Shown here: in pieces, positions 45,415 through 53,532 of the stretch
Position numbering within the stretch: the stretch's first letter is position 1
Layout of the letters: every line of letters starts with the position of its first letter
Assembly (NCBI RefSeq): GCF_028993555.1
Contig: NZ_CP118610.1
Coordinates: 2,604,001 to 2,668,000 of the forward strand
Source of the DNA: Ensifer adhaerens
GTDB lineage: Bacteria; Pseudomonadota; Alphaproteobacteria; Rhizobiales; Rhizobiaceae
DNA length: 64,000 nt
Direction: 5' to 3'
Program-made: the position numbers and the translations under genes
The notes under the pieces: generated by a model
What the model was told of the DNA's origin: nothing
The model's database searches: none
The model's input: only the letters and a program-made list of their open reading frames with translations

Positions 45415-46209
45415 ATGCAGCATGACGCCGCGCTTTCTCCCGTGCAAAGCTCGCTCTTCGGCGAGAGGGCCGGGCCGGCAATCGCCCACGGCTATTTCAC
45501 CCGAAAGGGCGGCGTTTCCGAAGGGCTCTATCGCGGCCTCAATGTCGGCCTCGGTTCGAAGGACGAAAGAGCCCATGTCAACGAGAACCGCACCCGCGTC
45601 GCCGGCTGGTTTGGCGCGCCGTTGGAGCGCTTGGCGACGTTGCATCAGGTCCATTCCCCAGACGCCGTCATCGTTGACGGAACCTATGACGGCACGCGCG
45701 CCGAGGCCGACGCGCTGGTGACGGCGACACCGGGCATCGTGCTCGGCGTCCTGACCGCCGATTGCGGCCCCATTCTCTTTGCCGACGCGAAGGCCAAGGT
45801 CATCGGCGCGGCCCATGCCGGCTGGAAGGGTGCGCTCGGCGGCGTTCTTGAAAGCACGATCGACGCGATGGTCACGCTCGGCGCCCGGCGCGATCGCATC
45901 GTCGCCTGCCTCGGCCCGTCGATCAGCCGTCGCAACTACGAAGTCGGCGCCGAGTTCGTCGAGCGCTTCGTTTCGGCGAACGACAGCTACGCCTCCTATT
46001 TCAGGCCGTCCGACCGCGACGGCCACGCAATGTTCGATCTGCCGGGTCTGACGATCCGGCGGTTGACCGAAGCCGGCGTTACCGCCGAAAATCTCGATAT
46101 CTGCACCTATGCCGACGAGGAGCGCTTCTTCTCCTACCGCCGGACGACACACAGGCAGGAACCGGACTACGGCCGACAGATTTCCGCCATTTGCATACGG
46201 GGGACCTGA
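45415..46209 (+). CDS. pgeF: Peptidoglycan editing factor (YfiH/PgeF)
   Basis: The 264-residue DUF152 protein removes wrong residues from peptidoglycan precursors; older names are laccase-like. Metal/active-site motifs are present: 'TLHQVHSPDAVIVD', 'LTADCGPILFAD' (Cys) and 'HAGWKGALGG' (His). The ATG at 45415 gives 'MQHDAALSPVQSSLF', close to the family start; the frame is open from 45298. The M24 gene starts two bases after its stop. Confidence 0.92.
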   Translation: MQHDAALSPVQSSLFGERAGPAIAHGYFTRKGGVSEGLYRGLNVGLGSKDERAHVNENRTRVAGWFGAPLERLATLHQVHSPDAVIVDGTYDGTRAEADALVTATPGIVLGVLTADCGPILFADAKAKVIGAAHAGWKGALGGVLESTIDAMVTLGARRDRIVACLGPSISRRNYEVGAEFVERFVSANDSYASYFRPSDRDGHAMFDLPGLTIRRLTEAGVTAENLDICTYADEERFFSYRRTTHRQEPDYGRQISAICIRGT

Positions 46210-46210
46210 C

Positions 46211-47362
46211 ATGGCGCTTCAATTTGCCCAGGAAGAATATGCAAGCCGTCTTGAGCGGCTGACGGAGAAGATGCGCGAAGAGAAGCTCGATGCGGTGCTG
46301 CTCTTTGCCCAGGAAAGCATGTACTGGCTGACGGGCTACGATACCTTCGGCTACTGCTTCTTCCAGACGCTTGTCGTGAAGAAGGACGGCTCGATGGTCT
46401 TGCTGACGCGCTCGGCCGACCTGCGCCAGGCACGCCACACCTCCAACATCGAGCGCATCGAGATCTGGGTGGACCGGGCCAATGCCGATCCGACCCTGGA
46501 TCTCAAGAACCTGCTCAGCGAACTCGATCTGCTCGGCTGCCGCATCGGCGTCGAATACGACACCCACGGCATGACCGGCCGTGTCGCCCGCCTGCTCGAC
46601 CGCCAGCTCCAGACCTTCGGCGAGCTGATCGACGCTTCGTACCTCGTCAGCCGCCTGCGCCTCATCAAGAGCGACGCCGAGATCGCCTATGTCGAGAAGG
46701 CGGCAAGCCTTGCCGACGATGCGCTCGATGCTGCACTGCCGCTGATCCGTCCTGGCGGCAACGAAGCCGCCATCCTCGCGGCGATGCAGGGCAGGATTCT
46801 CGCCGGCGGCGGCGACTATCCGGCCAACGAATTCATCATCGGCTCCGGCGCCGACGCGCTGCTTTGCCGCTACAAGTCCGGGCGTCGCGTGCTCGACAGC
46901 CAGGACCAGCTCACACTCGAATGGGCCGGCACCAGCGCCCACTATCATGCCGCGATGATGCGCACCGTCGTCATCGGCGAGCCGACCAACCGTCACCGCG
47001 AACTCTACAGCGCCTGCCGCGAAACCATCCAGGCGATCGAGATGGTGCTCCGTCCCGGCAATACCTTCGGCACCGTGTTCGACATGCATGCCAAGATCAT
47101 GGACGAGCGCGGCCTTGCCCGTCATCGCCTCAACGCCTGCGGCTATTCGCTCGGCGCCCGCTTCTCGCCCTCCTGGATGGAGCACCAGATGTTCCACCTC
47201 GGCAACCCACAGGAGATCGAGCCGAACATGTCCTTGTTCGTGCACATGATCATCATGGATTCCGACAGCGGCACCGCCATGACCCTCGGCCAGACCTACC
47301 TCACCACATCAGACACGCCGCGTACGCTGTCGCGCTACGGCCTGGACTTCATTTCTGCTTAG
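46211..47362 (+). CDS. Creatinase/ectoine-hydrolase-like M24 protein, metal ligands not conserved
   Basis: The 383-residue product has the two-domain creatinase/aminopeptidase P layout: N-terminal domain 'YASRLERLTEKMREEKLDAVLLFAQESMYWLTGYD' and a C-terminal pita-bread domain. Motifs 'LNACGYSLGARFSPSWMEHQMFHLGNP' and 'HMIIMDSDSGTAMTLGQTYL' resemble ectoine hydrolase DoeA. The usual metal ligands (Asp, Asp, His, Glu, Glu) are replaced, for example 'LEWAGTSAHYHAAMMRT', so a metal-free hydrolase such as creatinase is more likely than a peptidase. No other ectoine genes are nearby. It is coupled to pgeF. Confidence 0.85.
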   Translation: MALQFAQEEYASRLERLTEKMREEKLDAVLLFAQESMYWLTGYDTFGYCFFQTLVVKKDGSMVLLTRSADLRQARHTSNIERIEIWVDRANADPTLDLKNLLSELDLLGCRIGVEYDTHGMTGRVARLLDRQLQTFGELIDASYLVSRLRLIKSDAEIAYVEKAASLADDALDAALPLIRPGGNEAAILAAMQGRILAGGGDYPANEFIIGSGADALLCRYKSGRRVLDSQDQLTLEWAGTSAHYHAAMMRTVVIGEPTNRHRELYSACRETIQAIEMVLRPGNTFGTVFDMHAKIMDERGLARHRLNACGYSLGARFSPSWMEHQMFHLGNPQEIEPNMSLFVHMIIMDSDSGTAMTLGQTYLTTSDTPRTLSRYGLDFISA

Positions 47363-47412
47363 GGAAATCCGCCTAGAATTGCTTTGAACTGGCAGACGAC
47401 AGGAGACGGTTC

Positions 47413-47470
47413 AGAGCAATTCCAGGTGTGAAACGGTTTCCGTCCGGAATTGCGTGGTTTCGAAACGCTC
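47413..47470. repeat. Dispersed rhizobial intergenic repeat, copy 2
   Basis: AGAGCAATTCCAG, TGAAACGGTTTCCGTC and CGGAATTGCGT match the element at 4166-4259. CAATTCC and GGAATTG are inverted with respect to each other and could form a stem. It lies between the M24 gene and the lipoprotein gene. Confidence 0.7.
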
Positions 47471-47542
47471 GATCATTCCTTGTTTCGGCGAAACAAGGAA
47501 ATGATCTGGGAAAACTGCCGCGACGAAACGGACGGTTTGAAC

Positions 47543-48361
47543 ATGCGAAAGCTCTCAACGCCCCTTCTTGGCCTTGGCCTTCTCGTTGCCCTGGCCGGCT
47601 GCAACAGCACCGACATGCTGACGCCGCAGGTCGACGTCGGCGCGGGAACCTTTCGCTCACCGCCTGTGACGCAATCCGACCTCGACTCCATGTCGGCACA
47701 GAGTGTGCCAGTACAGCGCGAACCCGTCAGCGAGACGACCGCCTACTCTCCTCAGCCGGCCCCTTTGAACACCCCGACGGCCTATGCCAGCGGGGATGCA
47801 ACCTATACCGATCCGGCCGGCACGTTCGAAGCCCAGGCAAGCCGGCTCGCCGCCGGTTCCGAGCCCGTCCAGAACACGATCCAGAACCAGCCGACCCCAG
47901 TGGAACAGACGCCAGTGCAGCAGACGGCGGCCGCTGCCGAAGAGATCCAGAACCAGCCGAGCGTCGCTTCGCTGCCGAAGGCAAGTGCCGCCGCCAGCGG
48001 CACGATCCGGTTCCTGCCGATCATCGGCGCGCCAGTCCAGGCCGTCACGCCGCTCTCCAAGCAGCTTGGCGCCGAGGCGCGCGCGCACGGCCTGACGATC
48101 AAGGGCTCTGGCGATGCCAGCAGCGAACATATCCTCAAGGGCTACTTCTCGACGCTGAAGGACGGCGACAAGACCACCGTCGTCTATGTCTGGGATGTGC
48201 TCGACGGCAGCGGCAACCGCCTTCACCGGATTCAGGGGCAGGACTCCGTTCCCGGCGGCGGCACCGACTTGTGGAGCGGCGTGCCGGCGGCAACCATGCA
48301 GGGAATCGCGACGAAAACCATCAACGCCTACCTCGAATGGCGGCAATCTCAGGCCGGTTGA
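47543..48361 (+). CDS. Lipoprotein, unknown function
   Basis: The 272-residue product has a signal peptide with lipobox 'LAGC' (Cys at about 20) and Ser after it, favouring the outer membrane. A Gln/Pro/Thr-rich linker (residues 60-145) leads to a compact C-terminal domain: 'IRFLPIIGAPVQAVTPLSKQLGAEARAHGLTIKGSGDASSEHILKGYFST..DG..TTVVYVWDVLD..GNRLHRI'. I do not recognise a named family, but this looks like a rhizobial conserved lipoprotein. The ATG at 47543 begins the signal sequence. Confidence 0.82.
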   Translation: MRKLSTPLLGLGLLVALAGCNSTDMLTPQVDVGAGTFRSPPVTQSDLDSMSAQSVPVQREPVSETTAYSPQPAPLNTPTAYASGDATYTDPAGTFEAQASRLAAGSEPVQNTIQNQPTPVEQTPVQQTAAAAEEIQNQPSVASLPKASAAASGTIRFLPIIGAPVQAVTPLSKQLGAEARAHGLTIKGSGDASSEHILKGYFSTLKDGDKTTVVYVWDVLDGSGNRLHRIQGQDSVPGGGTDLWSGVPAATMQGIATKTINAYLEWRQSQAG

Positions 48362-48568
48362 CACAAAGTTTTTAGGATATTGGCCTTCGCGGCGCAGCAT
48401 TCCCCTTGCATTCAAGTTCAGTCTCGCTAAAAAGCGGCCGATCAGCTCTGAACGGCGGCCATCCGCAAAGAATGTCCGCGATTGGAATGGCTCTCGGAAT
48501 CTGCGCGGAACACACCGCTCCCGGAAAAGTACCGGACGGTGACCGCGCCAGCTCAAGGCGGTCCGTCA

Positions 48569-49501
48569 ATGAAGGTTTTCGCAGGCAATTCGAACCGGCT
48601 GCTGGCCGAAGCGATCTGCAACTATCTCAACCTGCCTCTCGGCAAAGCAGCGGTGCGCCGCTTCGCCGATCAGGAGATCTTCGTCGAGATCGGCGAAAAC
48701 GTGCGCGGCGAGGATGTGTTCATCATCCAGTCGACTTCTTTCCCCACCAACGATCACCTGATGGAACTGCTCATCATGATCGACGCGGTCCGCCGGTCCT
48801 CCGCTCGCCGCATCACCGCCGTGCTTCCCTATTTCGGCTATGCCCGCCAGGATCGCAAAGCAGGTCCGCGCACGCCGATCTCCGCCAAGCTCGTCGCCAA
48901 CCTGATCACCGAAGCCGGCGCCGACCGCGTGCTGACGCTTGATCTTCACGCCGGCCAGATCCAGGGCTTCTTCGATATCCCGACCGATAACCTCTATGCG
49001 ATCCCGATCCTGGCGCGCGACGTCAAGGAAAACTACGATCTCAAGAACGTCATGGTCGTTTCGCCCGACGTCGGCGGCGTGGTGCGCGCCCGTGCGCTGG
49101 CCAAGCGCCTCGACTGTCTGCTGGCAATCGTCGACAAGCGCCGCGACCGTCCGGGTGAATCGGAAGTCATGAACGTCATCGGCGACGTGAAGGGCAAGGA
49201 CTGCCTGCTGATCGACGACATCGTCGATTCCGGCGGCACGCTCTGCAACGCGGCCGAAGCGCTCCTGAAGAACGGCGCGACCAGCGTCACCGCCTACATC
49301 ACCCACGGCGTCCTCTCCGGCGGCGCGGTTGCCCGCGTCACCTCGTCGATGCTGAAGGAACTGGTCATCACCGACTCGATCCAGCCGACCACGGCCGTCC
49401 AGTCCGCCCACAACATCCGGGTGATCACGACGGCGGGCCTGCTCGGCGAAGCCATCAGCCGCACCAGCCAGGAAGAGTCAGTCTCGAGCCTCTTCGACTG
49501 A
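48569..49501 (+). CDS. prs: Ribose-phosphate pyrophosphokinase
   Basis: The 310-residue enzyme makes PRPP from ribose 5-phosphate and ATP for nucleotide, His and Trp synthesis. Family motifs: '[20 protein letters not shown]', '[27 protein letters not shown]', '[23 protein letters not shown]', '[15 protein letters not shown]' and the PRPP loop '[12 protein letters not shown]'. The ATG at 48569 gives the standard start. A terminator follows. Confidence 0.97.
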   Translation: MKVFAGNSNRLLAEAICNYLNLPLGKAAVRRFADQEIFVEIGENVRGEDVFIIQSTSFPTNDHLMELLIMIDAVRRSSARRITAVLPYFGYARQDRKAGPRTPISAKLVANLITEAGADRVLTLDLHAGQIQGFFDIPTDNLYAIPILARDVKENYDLKNVMVVSPDVGGVVRARALAKRLDCLLAIVDKRRDRPGESEVMNVIGDVKGKDCLLIDDIVDSGGTLCNAAEALLKNGATSVTAYITHGVLSGGAVARVTSSMLKELVITDSIQPTTAVQSAHNIRVITTAGLLGEAISRTSQEESVSSLFD

Positions 49502-49528
49502 GATCACCGCAACACGCGAGTTCATGAA

Positions 49529-49559
49529 ACGCCGGCGCCATGCGCCGGCGTTTTTCGTT
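49529..49559 (+). terminator. Intrinsic terminator of prs
   Basis: CGCCGGCGC (49530-49538) and GCGCCGGCG (49542-49550) followed by TTTTTCGTT. The same hairpin and tail recur at 50055-50086 after the next gene. Confidence 0.9.
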
Positions 49560-49592
49560 AAGCGACCAGTAGCGCAATCGAGGCGAGTCTGA

Positions 49593-50024
49593 ATGAGAGC
49601 TGCAACAATCTATGAGCACGCGGGCATGCTCTACGTTCACAGTTCATCAAAGACGACTGTAGGGCTTTGGATTCTCAATGCTCCAGTTTTGAGTATGGAC
49701 AAGACTGATGTCGGAGAAGTGGGTCGCGCGATTAGGGAGTGCCTGGCAGCATCTTGCGAGAATGTCCCGCACCCGAGGTTGTTCACAAACCTATTCGATC
49801 CGGTGCTCGCCCTAGCGGGGGTGAAATCGGCCGGCGGGTTCTTGAAAACAGCGAAATGCGTAGAGGTCGAAACGAGCGGTGAGGCAACGGTAAGCCTGAT
49901 CCCGACACGAAATGAGGGCATCAAGAGCGGGCTCGTTCCGCTACCGGGCAAGACGGTAAGCGTCATTGGTTCAGATGACGAGCTAGGTTCTGCAGCGATT
50001 GAGGCACTCGCAACATCGGAATGA
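49593..50024 (+). CDS. Low-GC hypothetical protein between twin terminators
   Basis: The 143-residue product begins 'MRAATIYEHAGMLYVHSSSKTTVGLWIL' and ends 'PLPGKTVSVIGSDDELGSAAIEALATSE'. No named family is recognised; the compact mixed alpha/beta layout and the isolation are reminiscent of orphan immunity-type proteins, but this is a guess. Base composition is visibly poorer in G+C than prs and the reductase gene on either side. It is flanked by near-identical terminator repeats, suggesting insertion at the prs terminator. Confidence 0.65.
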   Translation: MRAATIYEHAGMLYVHSSSKTTVGLWILNAPVLSMDKTDVGEVGRAIRECLAASCENVPHPRLFTNLFDPVLALAGVKSAGGFLKTAKCVEVETSGEATVSLIPTRNEGIKSGLVPLPGKTVSVIGSDDELGSAAIEALATSE

Positions 50025-50054
50025 CGAGACAAGCTCGCGAATTCCCCCAAATTT

Positions 50055-50086
50055 ACGCCGGCGCCAAAGCGCCGGCGTTTTTCGTT
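50055..50086 (+). terminator. Second copy of the prs-type terminator
   Basis: CGCCGGCGC (50056-50064) and GCGCCGGCG (50069-50077), then TTTTTCGTT, nearly identical in sequence to 49529-49559. It ends 13 bases before the stop of the convergent reductase gene. Confidence 0.88.
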
Positions 50087-50098
50087 GCGGAGACGCTG

Positions 50099-51127
50099 CT
50101 ACTTTCCGAGAGCCTGCACCAATGGCTGGTCGACAAGATTATCGATGAACCAGTTGGGATAAACCGGCATCGGCACGGTCTCGGCGTCGAGCGTCGCGAT
50201 TTCCGCCTGCGTCAGGACGAGTTCGGCTGCACCGAGATTGTCCATGAGCTGATGCGGCTTGGAGGCCCCGAGCAACACGCTCGTCACGGTTTTCTTCGAA
50301 AGCAGCCACGCGATCGCCACCTGCGCCACGCTTGCCTCGTGATGATCGGCGATCCCGCGCATGCGTTCCACCAGCTTGAATCCCTGCTCCTTGTCGAAGG
50401 GCAGGATGTCGAAGCCGGAATAGCGGTTGTCCGGATCGCCGAGATTGTCGCGGGTGTACTTGCCCGAAAGGAAGCCCGATGCCAGCGGGCTCCAAACCGT
50501 GAGCCCCAGCCCGTAGCGCTGCATCATCGGGATGACATCGCGCTCCACGTCGCGGCCGAGCAGCGAGTAATGCATCTGGCCGTGGGTGAAGGGCGCCAGC
50601 CCTTTGGCCTTCTGGATCTCGGCTGCTGCCGCCACCTTCCAGGCCGACCAGTTGGAAAAGCCGATGTAACGCACCTTGCCGGCGCGCACGACCGCGTCGA
50701 GTGCCTCAAGCGTTTCCTCAAGCGGCGTGTGCGGATCCTCCTTGTGGACGATGTAGGCATCGATCCAGTCGGTCCCGAGACGCTTGAGGCTCTGATCGAC
50801 CGACCAGAGGATATGGCGGCGCGAAAGACCGGCCTGGCCGAGCGGCGCGCCGGTGCGGAAGCCGACCTTGGTGGCGATCACCACTTCGTCGCGACGGGAC
50901 TTTAGCGCCGCGCCGAGGATGCGTTCCGATTGCCCGGACGCATAGGCGTCGGCCGTATCGAAGAAATTGATGCCGGCATCCAGCGCCTGCCCGACGAGGG
51001 CATCGGCCGCTTCCGCATCGGTCTTGTAGACGGCGCCGATGCTACGGTCGCCGGCGGTGAAGGTCATCGCCCCGAAGGCAAGCCGCGAGACCACCAGACC
51101 GGTATTTCCAAGCGTCGTGTATTGCAT
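50099..51127 (-). CDS. Aldo/keto reductase
   Basis: The 342-residue enzyme shows the AKR signature 'FFDTADAYASGQSE' with Asp and Tyr, Lys in 'IATKVGF', His in 'AYIVHKEDP' and the cofactor-binding 'LLGASKPHQLMDNLGA'. It reduces carbonyl compounds with NADPH; the substrate is not clear. The ATG at 51127 follows GGAGATCGGC. It is divergent from the LysR gene at 51244, which likely regulates it. Confidence 0.93.
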   Translation of the reverse strand: MQYTTLGNTGLVVSRLAFGAMTFTAGDRSIGAVYKTDAEAADALVGQALDAGINFFDTADAYASGQSERILGAALKSRRDEVVIATKVGFRTGAPLGQAGLSRRHILWSVDQSLKRLGTDWIDAYIVHKEDPHTPLEETLEALDAVVRAGKVRYIGFSNWSAWKVAAAAEIQKAKGLAPFTHGQMHYSLLGRDVERDVIPMMQRYGLGLTVWSPLASGFLSGKYTRDNLGDPDNRYSGFDILPFDKEQGFKLVERMRGIADHHEASVAQVAIAWLLSKKTVTSVLLGASKPHQLMDNLGAAELVLTQAEIATLDAETVPMPVYPNWFIDNLVDQPLVQALGK

Positions 51128-51243
51128 GCCGATCTCCATTTGCAGCGAGACAGAATTGTCTTGCGGAGACCATGCCAAAATTGATTATTTCGAAAAACTG
51201 CCGCTATCTTTAAAGCTTCGGAAGAAAAACTTCACAATAGTCG

Positions 51244-52149
51244 ATGCCAAACGCTTCATTCAACGGACTGACGGAATTTCTGGCGGTGGCGGAGCACAAC
51301 AGCTTCACGGCGGCAGCAGCGACGCTTGGCGTCACGCCCAATGCCGTCAGTCAGACGATCCGGGCGCTCGAAGCCCGTGTCGGCCTCCAGCTCTTCGTCC
51401 GCACCACGCGGCGCGTCGCTCTCACTGAAGCCGGTAGCGCCTTCCTGAAACGCGTCCGCCCTGCGGCATCAGAGATTGCCGATGCTTACGAGCTGCTCGG
51501 AGACTTTCGCGACCGGCCGATGGGCAATCTGCGGCTGACGATACCGCGCTTGGCCATCCCGCTCGTGTTGACCCCGCTTTTGCCGCGATTCCGGCAGGCT
51601 TATCCCGATGTCTCCGTCGAAATCGCAATTGACGATGCAGCCGTCGACATCACCGAACAGGGTTTCGATGCCGGCATCCGCATCGGCGAAGCGGTCGAGA
51701 AGGACATGATCGCCGTCCGGCTGACGCCCGACATCACCTGGGCAGTGGTCGGATCTCCCGCCTATTTCACCAAGCATGGCCGACCAGGAACGCCCGAGGA
51801 CCTCACCCACCACGAGGCGATCCGCTATCGCTACCCGGCATCAGGCACGATCTATCGCTGGGAGTTCGAGCGGGAGGGACGCGACTTCTCGGTCGACGTA
51901 CCCGGCGGGCTGACGGTCAATGATTTCCAGATGCTCATGGAGATGGCCGAAGCCGGCGCAGGGCTCGCCTATCTCCCTGACCTTTCGGTGCGCGCTACCG
52001 TCGCAACCGGGCGCCTTGAGCGGGTACTTGAAGCCTACCTGCCGACCTCGCAGGGCCTCTTCATCTATTTCCCCGCCAAGGCCCAGACCCAACCGAAGTT
52101 GCGGGCGCTTCTCGATCTGGCGGCAAAGATCGTTCGGGAGCGAACGTAG
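51244..52149 (+). CDS. LysR-family transcriptional regulator
   Basis: The 301-residue regulator has the HTH 'SFTAAAATLGVTPNAVSQTIRALEARVGLQLFVRTTRR' (residues 20-57) and an effector domain. It belongs to the group paired with aldo/keto reductases in proteobacteria. The 116-base region shared with the reductase gene should hold the operator, with LysR T-N11-A sites expected. Confidence 0.93.
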   Translation: MPNASFNGLTEFLAVAEHNSFTAAAATLGVTPNAVSQTIRALEARVGLQLFVRTTRRVALTEAGSAFLKRVRPAASEIADAYELLGDFRDRPMGNLRLTIPRLAIPLVLTPLLPRFRQAYPDVSVEIAIDDAAVDITEQGFDAGIRIGEAVEKDMIAVRLTPDITWAVVGSPAYFTKHGRPGTPEDLTHHEAIRYRYPASGTIYRWEFEREGRDFSVDVPGGLTVNDFQMLMEMAEAGAGLAYLPDLSVRATVATGRLERVLEAYLPTSQGLFIYFPAKAQTQPKLRALLDLAAKIVRERT

Positions 52150-52263
52150 GATCTCCTCTGGCAGCCTCCGCAACCACGCCTGAAACACAGGTACATTGAC
52201 AATCCTAAAGTGCAGGCCGCATAAATTATCTAATTTAGATAAAAGACACATTCAGGTGTGAAC

Positions 52264-52965
52264 ATGGAACCTAGCTCTCCGGGGCAACGCAAGCGGCTGG
52301 CGATACTGATAGATGCCGACAACATTCGTTCCAAATTTTTGCCGCTTATCATTCGCGAAGCATCGGTCTTCGGCAACGTTTCCATCAAGCGTGTTTACGG
52401 AGATTTTGGCAGCGATGCGATGGGCGCCTGGCAACCGCTGCTCCATGAATTTGCACTCTTGCCGGTTCACGTCGCACCAGTCGCAAAGAGCAAAAATGCA
52501 ACCGATATGAAGCTGGCGATCGACGCGATGGATATCCTGCATCGTGGGCAAGTCGACGGCTTCTGCATTGCGTCCAGCGACAGCGATTTCACCTCTCTCG
52601 CAAGCCGAATCCGCGAGGGCGGCTTGTCCGTCTACGGCTTTGGGGAAAAGAAGGCGACCAATCCCTATGTGAAATCTTGCGATCGCTTCTTTTACTGCGA
52701 CCTTCTTCTTGAGGAAGGTGCAGAGGGCGAGTCAGGTAAGGCAACGAGGCTGCCTTTAAAAGAGATCCTGGCCGCAGTTGACGACACGTCGGGCGACGAC
52801 GGATGGGCCCATCTCGGCGCAGTCGGCAGCGTGGTCAACAAACGCATGCCGGATTTCGATCATCGAATTTACGGCTTCAACAAACTCAGCACGCTGATCA
52901 AAAGTATTGCGTCGCTGGAGTACAAATCGAACGGCCGCACCTCGATCTACGTGAAGCGCAAATAG
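52264..52965 (+). CDS. NYN-domain (PIN-like) protein with OST-HTH/LOTUS domain
   Basis: The 233-residue protein has an N-terminal NYN/LabA-like nuclease-type domain with the acidic set 'AILIDADNI', 'KNATDMKLAIDAMDIL' and 'FCIASSDSDFTSLASRIREGG' (residues 10-150). A C-terminal LOTUS/OST-HTH RNA-binding domain follows (residues 165-233, 'GWAHLGAVGSVVNKRMPDFDHRIYGFNKLSTLI'). It is probably an RNA nuclease or RNA-binding regulator. G+C content is lower than that of its neighbours. The ATG at 52264 is preferred to GTG at 52258. Confidence 0.88.
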   Translation: MEPSSPGQRKRLAILIDADNIRSKFLPLIIREASVFGNVSIKRVYGDFGSDAMGAWQPLLHEFALLPVHVAPVAKSKNATDMKLAIDAMDILHRGQVDGFCIASSDSDFTSLASRIREGGLSVYGFGEKKATNPYVKSCDRFFYCDLLLEEGAEGESGKATRLPLKEILAAVDDTSGDDGWAHLGAVGSVVNKRMPDFDHRIYGFNKLSTLIKSIASLEYKSNGRTSIYVKRK

Positions 52966-52974
52966 GCCGATCCC

Positions 52975-53373
52975 TCAGCGCCCACGAAAGACAACGGCGC
53001 AAGCCTCGCCGCCACCAAACAGGCGCGAGCGTGTGAGAAACCGTCTCTCCCGCCCATTGTCGAGCGAGAACATGCCGCCCCTGCCCGGCACCACATCGAT
53101 GATCAGTTGCGTGTGCTTCCACACTTCGAACTGGCTGGCACTGATATAGACGGGTACGCCGCCGATTTCGCCGAGCTTCACGTCATTGTCTCCGACGATG
53201 TAATCATTGGCCGGGTAGCACATGGGCGACGAGCCGTCGCAGCAGCCGCCGGATTGGTGAAACAGGATATCGGGATGATCGCGCCGGATTTCTGCAATGA
53301 AATCGAGCGCCGCATCCGTCGCAAGTACGCGCGGCTCATTGAGCCCGATCGTTCCTGTGGCCTCGGCCGACAT
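52975..53373 (-). CDS. DUF779 family protein
   Basis: The 132-residue protein contains 'HPDILFHQSGGCCDGSSPMCYP', 'GEIGGVPVYISASQFEVWKHTQLIIDVVPGRGGMFSLD' and 'ERRFLTRSRLF', the DUF779 signature. This gene is often found next to NAD-dependent aldehyde dehydrogenase genes, as here. A cysteine-rich centre may bind metal or take part in redox. The ATG at 53373 follows GGGAGGCTTGCA. It is 159 bases downstream of the dehydrogenase, separated by a hairpin. Confidence 0.92.
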   Translation of the reverse strand: MSAEATGTIGLNEPRVLATDAALDFIAEIRRDHPDILFHQSGGCCDGSSPMCYPANDYIVGDNDVKLGEIGGVPVYISASQFEVWKHTQLIIDVVPGRGGMFSLDNGRERRFLTRSRLFGGGEACAVVFRGR

Positions 53374-53497
53374 TGCAAGCCTCCCTGCTCCAACGCAGAT
53401 TGTCTGGCATTGGCCGGCTGAGGCGCGGGTGGAGAGCACGCCTCAGCCGCCGGTCGAGCCAGGGAAAAGGTGGAGATTACCTTTCCTCCCGCTCGTG

Positions 53498-53525
53498 TTG
53501 CCTTCCCCGGCGGCGGGGAAGGCAA
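53498..53525 (-). terminator. Hairpin between the aldehyde dehydrogenase and DUF779 genes
   Basis: TTGCCTTCCCC (53498-53508) and GGGGAAGGCAA (53515-53525) pair over 11 bp around GGCGGC. It may let only part of the transcript continue into the DUF779 gene or protect the dehydrogenase mRNA. Confidence 0.6.
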
Positions 53526-53532
53526 ATCCCGA

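Noticed and set aside
49593..50024. Insertion sequence remnant
   Set aside because: No transposase residues or terminal inverted repeats beyond the terminator copies.
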